This document shows, piece by piece, positions 36,553-45,849 of a stretch of 64,000 nucleotides of DNA; the first letter of the stretch is position 1; every line of letters starts with the position of its first letter. Position numbers and translations under genes: made by a program. The stretch lies in contig NZ_NKHR01000020.1 in assembly GCF_014467285.1 (NCBI RefSeq), positions 1 through 64,000 on the forward strand, written 5' to 3'. The notes beneath the pieces are model-generated. The model made no database searches and had not been told where the DNA came from. It was given only the letters and a program-made list of their open reading frames with translations. Source of the stretch: Xenorhabdus sp014467285 (GTDB lineage: Bacteria > Pseudomonadota > Gammaproteobacteria > Enterobacterales > Enterobacteriaceae).

Positions 36553-38163
36553 TTATTTGAGATCAACGTAGTAGAAAAGATGTCTGCCGAGCGGATCAAC
36601 CTCATATCCTTTCACCTCTTTACGGATTGGCTCATAAACCGTAGAGTGGGCAATGATTAATGCTGGGGCCTGCTCATGCATCACAACCTGCGCCTGCTTA
36701 TAAAGTTCTGTGCGCTTATTGACATCAGCGGTTTCGCGCGCTGGCTGAATAACATCCTCAAATGGCTTGTAACACCATTTTGAATAGTTAGAGCCTTTCT
36801 CTTTCGCCGCACAACTAAACAAGGTGCCGAAGAAGTTATCAGGATCACCGTTATCCCCTGTCCATCCCATCATCACCGTTTTCGGTTCACCATCTTTAGC
36901 CCGTTTCAGGTATTCACCCCATTCATAACTGACAATCTTGGCCTTAACGCCAATTTTCATCCAGTCGGCCTGAATCATTTCCGCCATGCGGCGGGCATTT
37001 GGGTTATATGGGCGCTGTACCGGCATTGCCCACAGATCAGTTTCAAAACCATTCGGGAAACCGGCCTCTTTCAACAGTTCCTTAGCCTTGGCGGGATCAT
37101 AGGTGTAATCTTTGATATCTTTATCGTAGCTCCACATTGTCGGAGGGATCAGGTTTTTTGCTTTCTGCCCTGCGCCCTGATACACAGCCTCAATGATGGC
37201 GTCTTTGTTCACTGCCATCGTCAGCGCCTGACGCACTTTCAGGTTATCCAGTGGCTGCTTGGTGACATTGAAAGAAAGGTATCCCACGTTCAAGCCGGCC
37301 TGCTCCATCACAGTAATGTTTTTATCCTGCTTCATGCGGGATATATCTGCCGGGTTTGGATATGGCATTATCTGGCATTCATTTTTCTGCAATTTTGCAT
37401 AGCGGACAGAAGCATCAGGCGTAATGGAGAACACCAAACGATCAATTTTCGCTGCTCCTTCCCAGTAATCTTTAAATGCCTTATAGAGAATACGTGAATC
37501 TTTCTGATACTGCATAAGCTGGAATGGACCAGTACCAATTGGGTCCAGGTCAACTTTCTCTGGCGTTCCCGCTTTCAACATCACATCAGCATATTCTTTG
37601 GACAGAATAGAAGCGAAATCCATCGCTAAATTAGCTATGAAAGGCGCTTCAGGACGTGACAATACAAAGCGAACGGTATAATCATCGACTTTTTCTATTT
37701 TGTTGATGATGTTACCCATATCCATACCAGTGAAATATTCGTAGCTGCCGCCAGAGATCTGATGGTACGGGTGATTTTTATCCTTCTGGCGCATAAAAGT
37801 AAAAATCACATCATCGGCATTAAAATCACGAGTGGGTTTAAATGCCTTATTGCCATGCCATTTCACACCCTTACGCAAATAGAAAGTATAGGATTTGCCA
37901 TCTTCACTTACATCCCAGCGTTCAGATAAGCTCGGAATGATCGCTGTTGAACCAGCTTTAAAATCCACCAGACGGTTATAGATCTGCCTGGAAGTTGCAT
38001 CATAAGTTGTGCCTGAGGTGAATAACTGCGGATTGAAGCCTTCAGGAGAGCCTTCAGAACAGTAAACCAACGTTTTTGCCTGAATACTGGCTGAGACAGC
38101 CAATGCGACAAAAGCGATTCCCAGTTTCAATAAACTGGACTGTTTTTTTTTGGAGATTGCCAT
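36553..38163 (-). CDS. dppA: Periplasmic dipeptide-binding protein DppA
   Basis: DppA binds dipeptides (and haem) for the DppBCDF importer. The 536-residue protein has a signal peptide (cleavage after VSASIQA, near residue 29). The mature start KTLVYCSEGSPEGFNPQ is family-typical, and the solute-binding family 5 motif is present (GTGPFQLMQYQKDSRI). Length equals E. coli DppA within one residue. A GGAG site precedes the ATG. It is the promoter-proximal gene; the promoter should lie in the AT-rich region on its right. Confidence 0.97.
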   Translation of the reverse strand: MAISKKKQSSLLKLGIAFVALAVSASIQAKTLVYCSEGSPEGFNPQLFTSGTTYDATSRQIYNRLVDFKAGSTAIIPSLSERWDVSEDGKSYTFYLRKGVKWHGNKAFKPTRDFNADDVIFTFMRQKDKNHPYHQISGGSYEYFTGMDMGNIINKIEKVDDYTVRFVLSRPEAPFIANLAMDFASILSKEYADVMLKAGTPEKVDLDPIGTGPFQLMQYQKDSRILYKAFKDYWEGAAKIDRLVFSITPDASVRYAKLQKNECQIMPYPNPADISRMKQDKNITVMEQAGLNVGYLSFNVTKQPLDNLKVRQALTMAVNKDAIIEAVYQGAGQKAKNLIPPTMWSYDKDIKDYTYDPAKAKELLKEAGFPNGFETDLWAMPVQRPYNPNARRMAEMIQADWMKIGVKAKIVSYEWGEYLKRAKDGEPKTVMMGWTGDNGDPDNFFGTLFSCAAKEKGSNYSKWCYKPFEDVIQPARETADVNKRTELYKQAQVVMHEQAPALIIAHSTVYEPIRKEVKGYEVDPLGRHLFYYVDLK

Positions 38164-39247
38164 TACTTGAACTCCGTTTGTGATGTTTAGCTTGTTTTAT
38201 TATTTTTCGCTTATCAATTAATCAATTGTTATGCCTGACGTCAACATCATCACACACAACACCAGAAACATAAGGAAAACATAAAAGAAAAGAATTATTA
38301 ACAATGATGGTTAAAAAACATGACGTAAAGCACACAAAATAGACAAATCAACTAAATATTAAGCAAACAGAAAGAATTAATCTCTGGTGATGATAATTTT
38401 GAATTTGTGACTGCATGCTTAAATAACGAGCAGCATAGCTTATGAAAAAGGCAGGAATATATAAGATAAGAATATGATCTAATCAGGAGAATTGATTTAA
38501 ATATAACCAGTTAAAGCAAATTCCATAACATTACTTATTCAATTAACAGATATGACTATTAATTTAATTAATTGATCATAATGGCATGACTATCCAAGCA
38601 AATATGCACGAGGTGAAAACACACTTGTAAGAGGTCGTCTGATCTGCCCTAGATTATTTTCAACTCATTAAATAAGGGATATACTCAACAAACTTGAAGA
38701 TACATGATTAAAAATTCATATTATACTGATTTTATAGAATAAAAAATCATGACAAACCTGCATCTTGAAGTTAAATTGATATAAATAGTTTTCACATTTA
38801 TCGTCCATTGATGAAATTATTAAAATATTGAGTTAATACATTGGATTATTAATTTATCATTGATAGAATACTGAAATGATAATTATTATATTACATAGGT
38901 TATTTTCACCTATCCATTTTAGTATAATTAGACCACTTCGATAAATGTAGATTAAAAAACAATAGATAATTTAGATAATCTAAAATACTACCTGAAATTC
39001 TTATAAGTTACAGAACATAGACTATTTATGGATTCCATTACTTTATTTATTTATTTAACCTAAGTTTTTTGTCTTGGAATTATTTTTGTAATATCTTTGT
39101 TTTTTCATTCCTACAAATAACTTGTGTTTTATTCTATTTTTTCATGCTATATTAATTTTGTGAGCGCTCTAGTAATGACTATTTATTCCACCTTGCTTTA
39201 TAATTCTATTATTTTATCATGTGTTATAAATGAAATGAGAGGTTATT
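38164..39247. other. AT-rich gene-less stretch upstream of dppA
   Basis: About 1.08 kb with no credible gene. It is extremely AT-rich with multiple stops in all frames. The part next to 38163 should contain the dppA promoter and leader (E. coli uses GcvB small-RNA control here; I cannot show a site). A weak inverted repeat around 38676-38784 is reported separately. Confidence 0.7.
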
Positions 39248-39526
39248 ATGAGAATAACAGCTTGGGCTCCTCCATTAACATGGGGGCCATGGATTGGATT
39301 AGAAAATCATGTAGGATCTTACGCATATACAGTTTCACTCGATACTATTTCTCAAGCCCCTTCCTCATTTGATGTTGAAATTCAATATGCAACAAACGGA
39401 GGTTATAGGACTGTAACTACAATGGGCCCAGGTTCATATCAAATCAGAGGTAATGATGGTGCTGGTCAAGATCGTATTCGTTTCAAAAGCCATTCAATAG
39501 GGCAGTCAATTGAAGTAACATATTAA
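39248..39526 (+). CDS. Unknown 92-residue protein
   Basis: I do not recognise this protein. An ATG with GAGG 6 bases upstream opens a 92-residue frame. The N-terminus is Trp/Pro-rich (WAPPLTWGPWIG), and the rest alternates polar and hydrophobic residues with many Gly, Ser and Thr, suggesting a small beta-sandwich (DVEIQYATNGGYR, QIRGNDGAGQDRI). There is no signal peptide or membrane helix. Coding sense is supported by the ribosome site and by the terminator 34 bases after the stop. It is an orphan in an AT-rich stretch. Confidence 0.7.
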   Translation: MRITAWAPPLTWGPWIGLENHVGSYAYTVSLDTISQAPSSFDVEIQYATNGGYRTVTTMGPGSYQIRGNDGAGQDRIRFKSHSIGQSIEVTY

Positions 39527-39559
39527 AACTCCTTATTTTTATTTTTTAATATAATTAAT

Positions 39560-39599
39560 CTATGGCTTCTTTCGTAAATAAGAAAGCAAGCCATAGGTT
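39560..39599. terminator. Bidirectional hairpin between two small genes
   Basis: CTATGGCTTCTTTC pairs almost perfectly with GAAAGCAAGCCATAG (one bulged C). T-rich DNA follows on the right and A/T-rich DNA on the left. It sits exactly between the convergent 92-residue gene and the lipoprotein gene, and can serve both. Confidence 0.75.
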
Positions 39600-39603
39600 T
39601 ATA

Positions 39604-39978
39604 TTAGTTCAATGAGTCAACTATTTTTTTGAGTGATAAGGTAGAATCAACAGCTTGATAAAATCCATTTTCAGTTTTTATTGGAGCATTTGTGTAAACA
39701 TCTTTAAGTATAAATTTTTTATCAAATAGAACAGATACTTTTTTACCTACACTTTTTTTCCAGAAAATATTAAATGATTCACTGCAATTAGTATTTCTTT
39801 TTATTTTTATGAAAATAACATTGTTTTTTTCTTCAGGGGTAAATCTTTCTATACATGATTTTGTTAAGTGAAAGGTTTCACTATCTGTCTTATAATCCAT
39901 AGAGAAAGGTTTTTGCGTTGAAATACAACCTGAAACACTTATTACTAATACAGATAGTATACTAAATAATAATTTCAT
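39604..39978 (-). CDS. Small lipoprotein of unknown function
   Basis: The ATG at 39978, after GGGA, gives a 124-residue protein with a lipoprotein signal (VLVISVSGC, lipid-modified Cys near residue 18). The mature part is Lys-rich. Its C-terminal half (SVLFDKKFILKDVYTNAPI, then a SLKKIVDSL end) recalls the P1-head fold of SecD-like proteins; this is a weak impression from pattern only. It is convergent with the 92-residue gene. A longer in-frame start at 40017 would put charged residues before the signal and is unlikely. Confidence 0.7.
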   Translation of the reverse strand: MKLLFSILSVLVISVSGCISTQKPFSMDYKTDSETFHLTKSCIERFTPEEKNNVIFIKIKRNTNCSESFNIFWKKSVGKKVSVLFDKKFILKDVYTNAPIKTENGFYQAVDSTLSLKKIVDSLN

Positions 39979-40190
39979 CTTTATATTCCCATTTTTCACA
40001 GTAAACTTTTTATACATACCATATTATATATAAAATTATAGGCATGTTGACCTTATAATCCATATCCTTTATCCCAAAATTAGTACATTTCTCATTGTAT
40101 TTTTTGTAGATAGCGTAGTTGATTGAATCCAATACTGTTCCTAAACAAAGTTAGACTGTTAATTTTTATGTAAAAATAGGATAAAGGATC

Positions 40191-40320
40191 ATGAAGAAAC
40201 TATCTCTAATGTTATTAATTCCGTTTGCTCTGATATGTACAATCTCAAATGGAAGGGTTAACACAAGTTTCTGCTGATAGTATCTTGTCGGAATATGGCA
40301 TTCGAATAATTAATGCCTGA
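40191..40320 (+). pseudogene. Possible frameshifted remnant of a tiny secreted protein
   Basis: After AAAGGATC an ATG opens MKKLSLMLLIPFALICTISN, a good signal-peptide start, but the frame ends at 40277 after 28 codons. Shifting frame near base 40248 gives a coherent continuation, MEGLTQVSADSILSEYGIR, ending at 40320. This suggests one small gene of about 42 codons broken by a one-base change. It may equally be chance in an AT-rich region. Confidence 0.35.
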
Positions 40321-40371
40321 TTGTGGGCTTGTAAGAAAATAGTAAACAATTTTATTTAATTGATATATAAG

Positions 40372-40400
40372 AAAAAACCCCGCTCAAAAGAGCGGGGTTT
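40372..40400 (-). terminator. Terminator after tRNA-Pro
   Basis: The stem CCCCGCTC/GAGCGGGG closes a 4-base loop, followed on the minus strand by six T residues. It starts 9 bases past the CCA end of the tRNA gene. Confidence 0.92.
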
Positions 40401-40408
40401 CAGAATGC

Positions 40409-40485
40409 TGGTCGGCGAGAGAGGATTCGAACCTCCGACCCACTGGTCCCAAACCAGTTGCGCTACCAAGCTGCGCTACTCGCCG
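40409..40485 (-). tRNA. tRNA-Pro (anticodon UGG)
   Basis: The reverse complement folds as a complete 77-base tRNA. The acceptor stem begins CGGCGAG, and the D-loop contains AGCTTGGTAGCG. The anticodon stem ACTGG/CCAGT closes the loop TTTGGGA, so the anticodon is UGG. The T-arm carries GGTTCGAATCC, and the 3' CCA is encoded. As I recall, it is the same as or very close to E. coli proM. It stands alone and has its own terminator. Confidence 0.98.
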
Positions 40486-40600
40486 AAAACGAAGCGCATC
40501 TTACTGCCAGCGCCGCAAACCGTCAATACCTTTTTAAAGATAAGTGATTAGTTGATGATAATCCATCCAAAACAGACGCTTTATCGCCATTGCAGACAGT

Positions 40601-40630
40601 AAAAAGCCCCGCCAATTAGAGCAGGGCTTT
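40601..40630 (-). terminator. Terminator after glyS
   Basis: AAAGCCCTGC and GCGGGGCTTTTT (minus strand) pair around an 8-base loop and end in a T run, 38 bases past the glyS stop. Confidence 0.85.
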
Positions 40631-40667
40631 GCATCAGGGCGATTACACTAAACCAATAAATCAGAAA

Positions 40668-42737
40668 TTACTGGAGCAATGAAATATCCGCTACACGCAG
40701 GAACAGATCACGCAGTTCACTTAACAGCGTCAAGCGGTTGATCCTAACTTGGCTGTCTTCATCCATGACCATCACATTGTCGAAGAACGCATCCACCACT
40801 TCACGCAGAGAAGCCAATTCAACTAACGCATCCTGATAGTTGCCTTCTGCAAACAGAGGAGCCAGTTTTTCTTTCAATACGACCAGATGTGTTGCCAGTT
40901 GGATCTCTTCTGCCGCTTTCAATACGGAAGCAAGAACCGCGTCATTCAACTGCTCTTCTGATTTTGCCAGAATGTTGGAAACACGTTTATTGGCAGCCGC
41001 GAGAGAAACCGCTTCATCCAGAGTACGGAAATGCGTAACCGCTTTCATACGGGCATCAAAATCTGCCGGCTGAGTCGGACGACGCGCCAGTACCGCTTGA
41101 ATGGTATCTACACTATAACCTTGCTCTTGATACCACGTGCGGAAACGACCGAGCATAAACTCAACAACATCATCCACCACTTTTTCGTTGGTCAGCTTGT
41201 CACCGTACAAATGCACCGCTTCTTCCGTCAAAGTCTGGAGGTCGAGAGGCAGTTTTTTCTCAACGATAATGCGCAGAACACCCAGTGCCGCACGGCGCAG
41301 AGCAAACGGATCTTTATCCCCTTTCGGATGCTGACCAATACCGAAAATCCCTGCCAACGTATCCATTTTATCTGCAATGGCAACCGCACAGGAAACCCCG
41401 GTAGATGGCAATTCATCCCCAGAGAAACGTGGCTGATACTGTTCATTCAGTGCCAATGCCACATCTTCGGCTTCTCCGTCATGACGAGCATAGTGCATCC
41501 CCATGACGCCCTGCGTATCGGTGAACTCGAATACCATGTTGGTCATCAGGTCACATTTGGACAATAAGCCTGCGCGCGTCGCATGATTGACATCAGCACC
41601 GATTTTTTCAGCAATCCAGCCAGCCAGAGCCTGAATACGATCCGTTTTGTCACGCAGTGTGCCCAGTTGCTTCTGGAACAGTACAGTTTCCAAACGCGGC
41701 AGGTTATCTTCCAGACGCTGCTTACGGTCAGTCTTGAAGAAAAACTCTGCGTCTGCCAGACGTGGACGAACAACTTTTTCGTTACCTGAAATGATTTGCT
41801 GAGGATCAGAAGATTCAATATTGGTAACAAAAATAAAGTTCGCCATCAATTTGCCCGCTTTATCATAAACCGGGAAATATTTCTGGTCGCCTTTCATGGT
41901 ATAAACCAGCGCTTCCGCAGGAACTTCAAGGAATTTTTCTTCGAATTTCGCGGTCAGCACGACCGGCCATTCCACCAGAGAAGCCACTTCTTCCAGCAAA
42001 CTGTCACTCAGATCAGCCACACCGCCAAGCTGCATCGCTGCTTGTTCTGCATCACGCCTGATTATCGCCTTACGGGCTTCGTAATCGGCGATAACCCGGC
42101 CACGCTCCTGCAAAATAGCCGGATATTGTTCTGCCTGCTCGATGGAGAATTCCGCTTCACCCATAAAACGGTGACCACGAATAATACGATCGGATTTGAT
42201 ACCCAGAATTTCGCCTTCGATCACTTCGCTGCCCAGCAGCAAAGTCACCGTATGCACCGGACGAACAAATTGAGTCTCTTTATCACCCCAACGCATTAAT
42301 TTAGGAATCGGCAATTTGCTCAGAGAACTGCTCACCATATCCGCCAGCAGCGCTTTTGCTTCACGGCCTTCGACCTGAGCGCGATAAAGCAGCCATTCCC
42401 CTTTGTCCGTAACCATGCGTTCAGCCTGATCAACGGTGATACCACAACCACGCGCCCAACCTTCCGCCGCTTTGGTGGGTTTGCCTTCCGCATCAAACGC
42501 CTGAGCAATCGCAGGGCCACGTTTTTCAACTTCGCGATCAGCCTGTGCCGCAGCTAGATTTTCCACTCTCAACGCCAAACGACGAGGAGCAGCAAACCAG
42601 CTAACTTCACCATGACCCAGATTGGCGTTTTTCAGTTCTGCTTCAAAATTGGCCGCAAAGGATTCAGCCAGTGAACGCAGCGCCTTTGGTGGCAGCTCTT
42701 CTGTGCCGATTTCCACAAGGAAAGTCTGTTGAGTCAT
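40668..42737 (-). CDS. glyS: Glycyl-tRNA synthetase beta subunit
   Basis: GlyS is the beta chain of the tetrameric glycyl-tRNA synthetase that charges tRNA-Gly. The 689-residue protein has the expected length. It begins TFLVEIGTEELPPKALRSL, holds the HD-like central region (LLSKCDLMTNMVFEFTDTQG), and ends with a DALR-type anticodon-binding region. It lies 9 bases after glyQ, so both chains come from one mRNA. Confidence 0.98.
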   Translation of the reverse strand: MTQQTFLVEIGTEELPPKALRSLAESFAANFEAELKNANLGHGEVSWFAAPRRLALRVENLAAAQADREVEKRGPAIAQAFDAEGKPTKAAEGWARGCGITVDQAERMVTDKGEWLLYRAQVEGREAKALLADMVSSSLSKLPIPKLMRWGDKETQFVRPVHTVTLLLGSEVIEGEILGIKSDRIIRGHRFMGEAEFSIEQAEQYPAILQERGRVIADYEARKAIIRRDAEQAAMQLGGVADLSDSLLEEVASLVEWPVVLTAKFEEKFLEVPAEALVYTMKGDQKYFPVYDKAGKLMANFIFVTNIESSDPQQIISGNEKVVRPRLADAEFFFKTDRKQRLEDNLPRLETVLFQKQLGTLRDKTDRIQALAGWIAEKIGADVNHATRAGLLSKCDLMTNMVFEFTDTQGVMGMHYARHDGEAEDVALALNEQYQPRFSGDELPSTGVSCAVAIADKMDTLAGIFGIGQHPKGDKDPFALRRAALGVLRIIVEKKLPLDLQTLTEEAVHLYGDKLTNEKVVDDVVEFMLGRFRTWYQEQGYSVDTIQAVLARRPTQPADFDARMKAVTHFRTLDEAVSLAAANKRVSNILAKSEEQLNDAVLASVLKAAEEIQLATHLVVLKEKLAPLFAEGNYQDALVELASLREVVDAFFDNVMVMDEDSQVRINRLTLLSELRDLFLRVADISLLQ

Positions 42738-42746
42738 GATGGCCTC

Positions 42747-43655
42747 TTATTTTTTGTTACACATAGGGAAGCCAAGCGCCTCACGGGAGGCATAATAAGC
42801 TTCAGCAACTGCTTTGGTCAGGGTACGGATGCGCAGGATATAGCGCTGACGTTCAGTCACAGAAATTGCTTTACGGGCATCCAGCAAGTTGAAAGTATGG
42901 CCGGCTTTTAGAATGCGCTCATAAGCCGGCAGTGGCAGCGGAGTCTCCAGTGCCAGCAGTTCCTGTGCTTCTTTTTCGTATTGCTCAAAGCAGGTAAACA
43001 GGAAATCAACATCGGCGTGTTCAAAGTTGTAAGTAGACTGCTCAACTTCGTTCTGGTGGTAAATATCGCCATACGTGGTTTTACCCAGCGGGCCATCGCT
43101 CCATACCAAATCGTAAACACTGTCTACGCCCTGAATGTACATCGCCAGACGTTCCAGACCATAAGTAATCTCGCCAGTCACTGGCTTACACTCAAGACCG
43201 CCAACCTGCTGGAAGTAAGTAAACTGAGTCACTTCCATGCCGTTCAGCCAGACTTCCCAGCCCAATCCCCAAGCACCTAAGGTTGGGTTCTCCCAGTTAT
43301 CTTCAACAAAACGGATATCGTGAACAGTAGGATCAAGTCCCAACTCTCTCAAGGAGCCAAGATAAAGCTCCTGAATATTTTCCGGAGAGGGCTTGATGAT
43401 AACCTGAAATTGATAGTAGTGCTGGAGGCGGTTCGGGTTTTCGCCATAACGGCCGTCAGTTGGACGACGGGAAGGTTGCACATAAGCTGCTGCAATAGGT
43501 TCTGGCCCCAAAGCACGCAGACAGGTTATAGGATGAGAGGTTCCAGCGCCGACTTCCATATCCAGTGGTTGGACAATGGTACAGCCTTGACGCGCCCAGT
43601 AATCCTGTAATGTCAGGATGATTCCCTGGAAGGTTTTGGTATCAAACTTTTGCAT
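42747..43655 (-). CDS. glyQ: Glycyl-tRNA synthetase alpha subunit
   Basis: GlyQ is the catalytic alpha chain of glycyl-tRNA synthetase. The 302-residue protein contains the class II motifs typical of the family (DYWARQGCTIVQP at the N-terminus, PSRRPTDGRYGENPNRLQ, and GLERLAMYIQGV). It is the first gene of the glyQS operon, divergent from tag across 195 bases. Confidence 0.98.
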   Translation of the reverse strand: MQKFDTKTFQGIILTLQDYWARQGCTIVQPLDMEVGAGTSHPITCLRALGPEPIAAAYVQPSRRPTDGRYGENPNRLQHYYQFQVIIKPSPENIQELYLGSLRELGLDPTVHDIRFVEDNWENPTLGAWGLGWEVWLNGMEVTQFTYFQQVGGLECKPVTGEITYGLERLAMYIQGVDSVYDLVWSDGPLGKTTYGDIYHQNEVEQSTYNFEHADVDFLFTCFEQYEKEAQELLALETPLPLPAYERILKAGHTFNLLDARKAISVTERQRYILRIRTLTKAVAEAYYASREALGFPMCNKK

Positions 43656-43850
43656 GTTGAATCCGCACGCGATACATATGAATTTAAACGAAAGCAGTCA
43701 GTATACCCTTTGACTGTAAGATATACAGCACTGATCGCCTCTCAATTTTGCCGCAGTATAAAAAAATCTTATTCAAGCCACTTTACTTGTATATTTATCC
43801 AGTTATTATTGGTGCAATTATTAATCACTACCTGAGGAAAAGTTCGGTTC

Positions 43851-44429
43851 ATGAACAAGGAAATAATTCGCTGCGGTTGGGTTACCTCTGATCCTGAATA
43901 TCTGGCCTATCATGACAATGAATGGGGCAACCCACTGAAAGATAGTAAGCAGCTTTTCGAACTAATTTGCCTTGAAGGGCAACAGGCGGGGTTATCATGG
44001 CTCACTATCCTGAAAAAACGGGAAGGTTATAGAAAGTGCTTCCATCAGTTTGATCCCGTCAAAATAGCCAAAATGGATGACACCGATGTCGAGCGACTAA
44101 TGCAAAAACCCGCTATTGTACGTCACCGTGCCAAAATCAATGCGATTATTCATAATGCCCGTGCTTATCTGCAAATGGCCGAACAAGGTGAAGAGTTCAG
44201 CCCATTTATCTGGCACTTTGTCGACGATTCTCCCCAAGTTAATCACTGGAAAACGCTGGCAGACGTTCCTGTCAAAACCGTCATTTCCGACGCACTTTCC
44301 ACGGCCCTGAAAAAACGGGGATTTAAGTTTATTGGCAGTACTACCTGCTACGCCTTTATGCAAGCGGCAGGTCTGGTAAACGATCACCTCGTCAATTGCC
44401 TGTGCCGGAAATCAGCGCACGAAAGATAG
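43851..44429 (+). CDS. tag: DNA-3-methyladenine glycosylase I
   Basis: Tag removes 3-methyladenine from alkylated DNA. The 192-residue protein has the family N-terminus (CGWVTSDPEYLAYHDNEWG), which includes a zinc-binding Cys, the catalytic-pocket region LICLEGQQAGLSW, and the C-terminal HLVNCLCR with the remaining zinc ligands. An AGGAAAAG site precedes the ATG. It is constitutive in E. coli, and no Ada box is visible here. Confidence 0.96.
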   Translation: MNKEIIRCGWVTSDPEYLAYHDNEWGNPLKDSKQLFELICLEGQQAGLSWLTILKKREGYRKCFHQFDPVKIAKMDDTDVERLMQKPAIVRHRAKINAIIHNARAYLQMAEQGEEFSPFIWHFVDDSPQVNHWKTLADVPVKTVISDALSTALKKRGFKFIGSTTCYAFMQAAGLVNDHLVNCLCRKSAHER

Positions 44430-44533
44430 CCACAAAGATAGCAACATAGAATACCCATATTTCCCGTTGCACCCTAGTAATGGGCGGGGTATGGTGTCTT
44501 TTTCTCATACAAAAAACAGACGCAAACACCGTT

Positions 44534-45790
44534 ATGAAATTTTCGCAATTCGGAAACAAATTTACGCAAGATTCGGGAATTACCCGTCTGATGAATGACT
44601 TGAACCAAGGTCTGAGAACACCTGGCGCAATTATGTTAGGAGGGGGTAATCCAGCACATATTCCTGAAATGGATGAGTATTTCCAACAAATATTGGCTGA
44701 TATGGCGTCGAGCGGTCAATTGAACGAGACCCTATGCAACTATGACGGGCCACAGGGGAAAAACACCCTGATAACAGCCTTGGCTCTGGAGTTACAAGAA
44801 AAACTTGGTTGGGAGATCCACCCACAAAATATTGCTCTAACCAACGGCAGCCAAAGTGCCTTTTTCTATCTGTTCAATTTATTGGCTGGTCGCGCTGAAG
44901 ACGGTTCAATGAAGCGAGTTTTGTTTCCTCTTGCACCAGAATATATCGGTTACTCTGATTCGGGCCTGGATGAAGGGCTATTTGTCGCCAATAAACCCAA
45001 TATAGAACTGTTACCTGACGGCCAATTCAAATACCACGTTGATTTCGACCACCTTAATATTTCTGAAGACATCAACCTGATTTGTGTTTCCCGCCCGACG
45101 AACCCAACGGGCAACGTTATCACCGACGAAGAATTACTGCGTTTGGATGGACTGGCTCAACAGCATCAAATTCCTCTGTTGATCGACAATGCCTACGGTG
45201 TGCCATTCCCCGGTATTATCTTTAGTGAAGCGACCCCTCTGTGGAATCCCAATATCATTCTGTGCATGAGCCTGTCTAAGCTTGGCCTGCCGGGTTCCCG
45301 CTGCGGAATCATCATTGCCAATGAGAAAATCATCAATGCAGTCAGTAACATGAATGGCATTATCAGTCTGGCTCCGGGTGGCGTTGGGCCGGCTATCGCG
45401 CTGGAAATGATTAGGCGCAATGATCTGTTTCGCCTGTCGCAAAACGTCATTAAACCGTTTTATAAGCAGCGCGTTGACAACGTAATTGAAATCATTCGTC
45501 GCCATATATCGGAAGATCGTTGTCTTATCCATAAACCGGAAGGCGCAATATTCCTCTGGCTCTGGTTCAAAAACCTGCCAATCACGACAGAAGTGCTTTA
45601 TCAACGGTTGAAAAAAAGAAACGTACTGATGGTGCCGGGGCATTTCTTCTTTCCGGGGCTGGAACATCATTGGCCTCATGCTCATCAATGTATGCGTATG
45701 AATTATGTGCCTGACGTGGAAAAAATCGAAGAAGGTATCCGCATTCTGTCCGAAGAGATAGAAATAGCCCATAAAGAAGCTGAAAGCTGA
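44534..45790 (+). CDS. avtA: Valine-pyruvate aminotransferase AvtA
   Basis: AvtA is a PLP enzyme that interconverts valine and pyruvate with 2-oxoisovalerate and alanine. The 418-residue protein matches the E. coli length. It has the class I/II aminotransferase fold, with the PLP lysine in CMSLSKLGLPGSRCG (about residues 247-261) and SRPTNPTGNV before it. I chose the ATG at 44534 (MKFSQFGNKF) rather than an in-frame start 54 bases upstream, from family length; no strong ribosome site is visible for either. In E. coli leucine and alanine repress it. Confidence 0.94.
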   Translation: MKFSQFGNKFTQDSGITRLMNDLNQGLRTPGAIMLGGGNPAHIPEMDEYFQQILADMASSGQLNETLCNYDGPQGKNTLITALALELQEKLGWEIHPQNIALTNGSQSAFFYLFNLLAGRAEDGSMKRVLFPLAPEYIGYSDSGLDEGLFVANKPNIELLPDGQFKYHVDFDHLNISEDINLICVSRPTNPTGNVITDEELLRLDGLAQQHQIPLLIDNAYGVPFPGIIFSEATPLWNPNIILCMSLSKLGLPGSRCGIIIANEKIINAVSNMNGIISLAPGGVGPAIALEMIRRNDLFRLSQNVIKPFYKQRVDNVIEIIRRHISEDRCLIHKPEGAIFLWLWFKNLPITTEVLYQRLKKRNVLMVPGHFFFPGLEHHWPHAHQCMRMNYVPDVEKIEEGIRILSEEIEIAHKEAES

Positions 45791-45815
45791 GTAACGCAGG
45801 AAACAGAAATACAAT

Positions 45816-45849
45816 AAAAAAAAGCTCCCTCATTTAGGGGGGAGGGAGC
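45816..45849 (-). terminator. Hairpin with T run for leftward transcripts
   Basis: GCTCCCTC and GAGGGAGC form an 8-bp stem, followed on the minus strand by eight T residues. It is oriented to stop leftward transcription from yidE, about 300 bases away, before it reaches convergent avtA. It may work both ways. Confidence 0.7.

Noticed and set aside
39124..39372. An 82-codon plus-strand open frame overlapping the unknown 92-residue gene
   Set aside because: It has no ribosome site, starts in AT-rich non-coding DNA, and conflicts with the better-supported frame at 39248.
45134..45814. A 226-codon minus-strand open frame inside avtA
   Set aside because: It is antisense to a conserved enzyme gene, with no ribosome site and no recognisable protein family.
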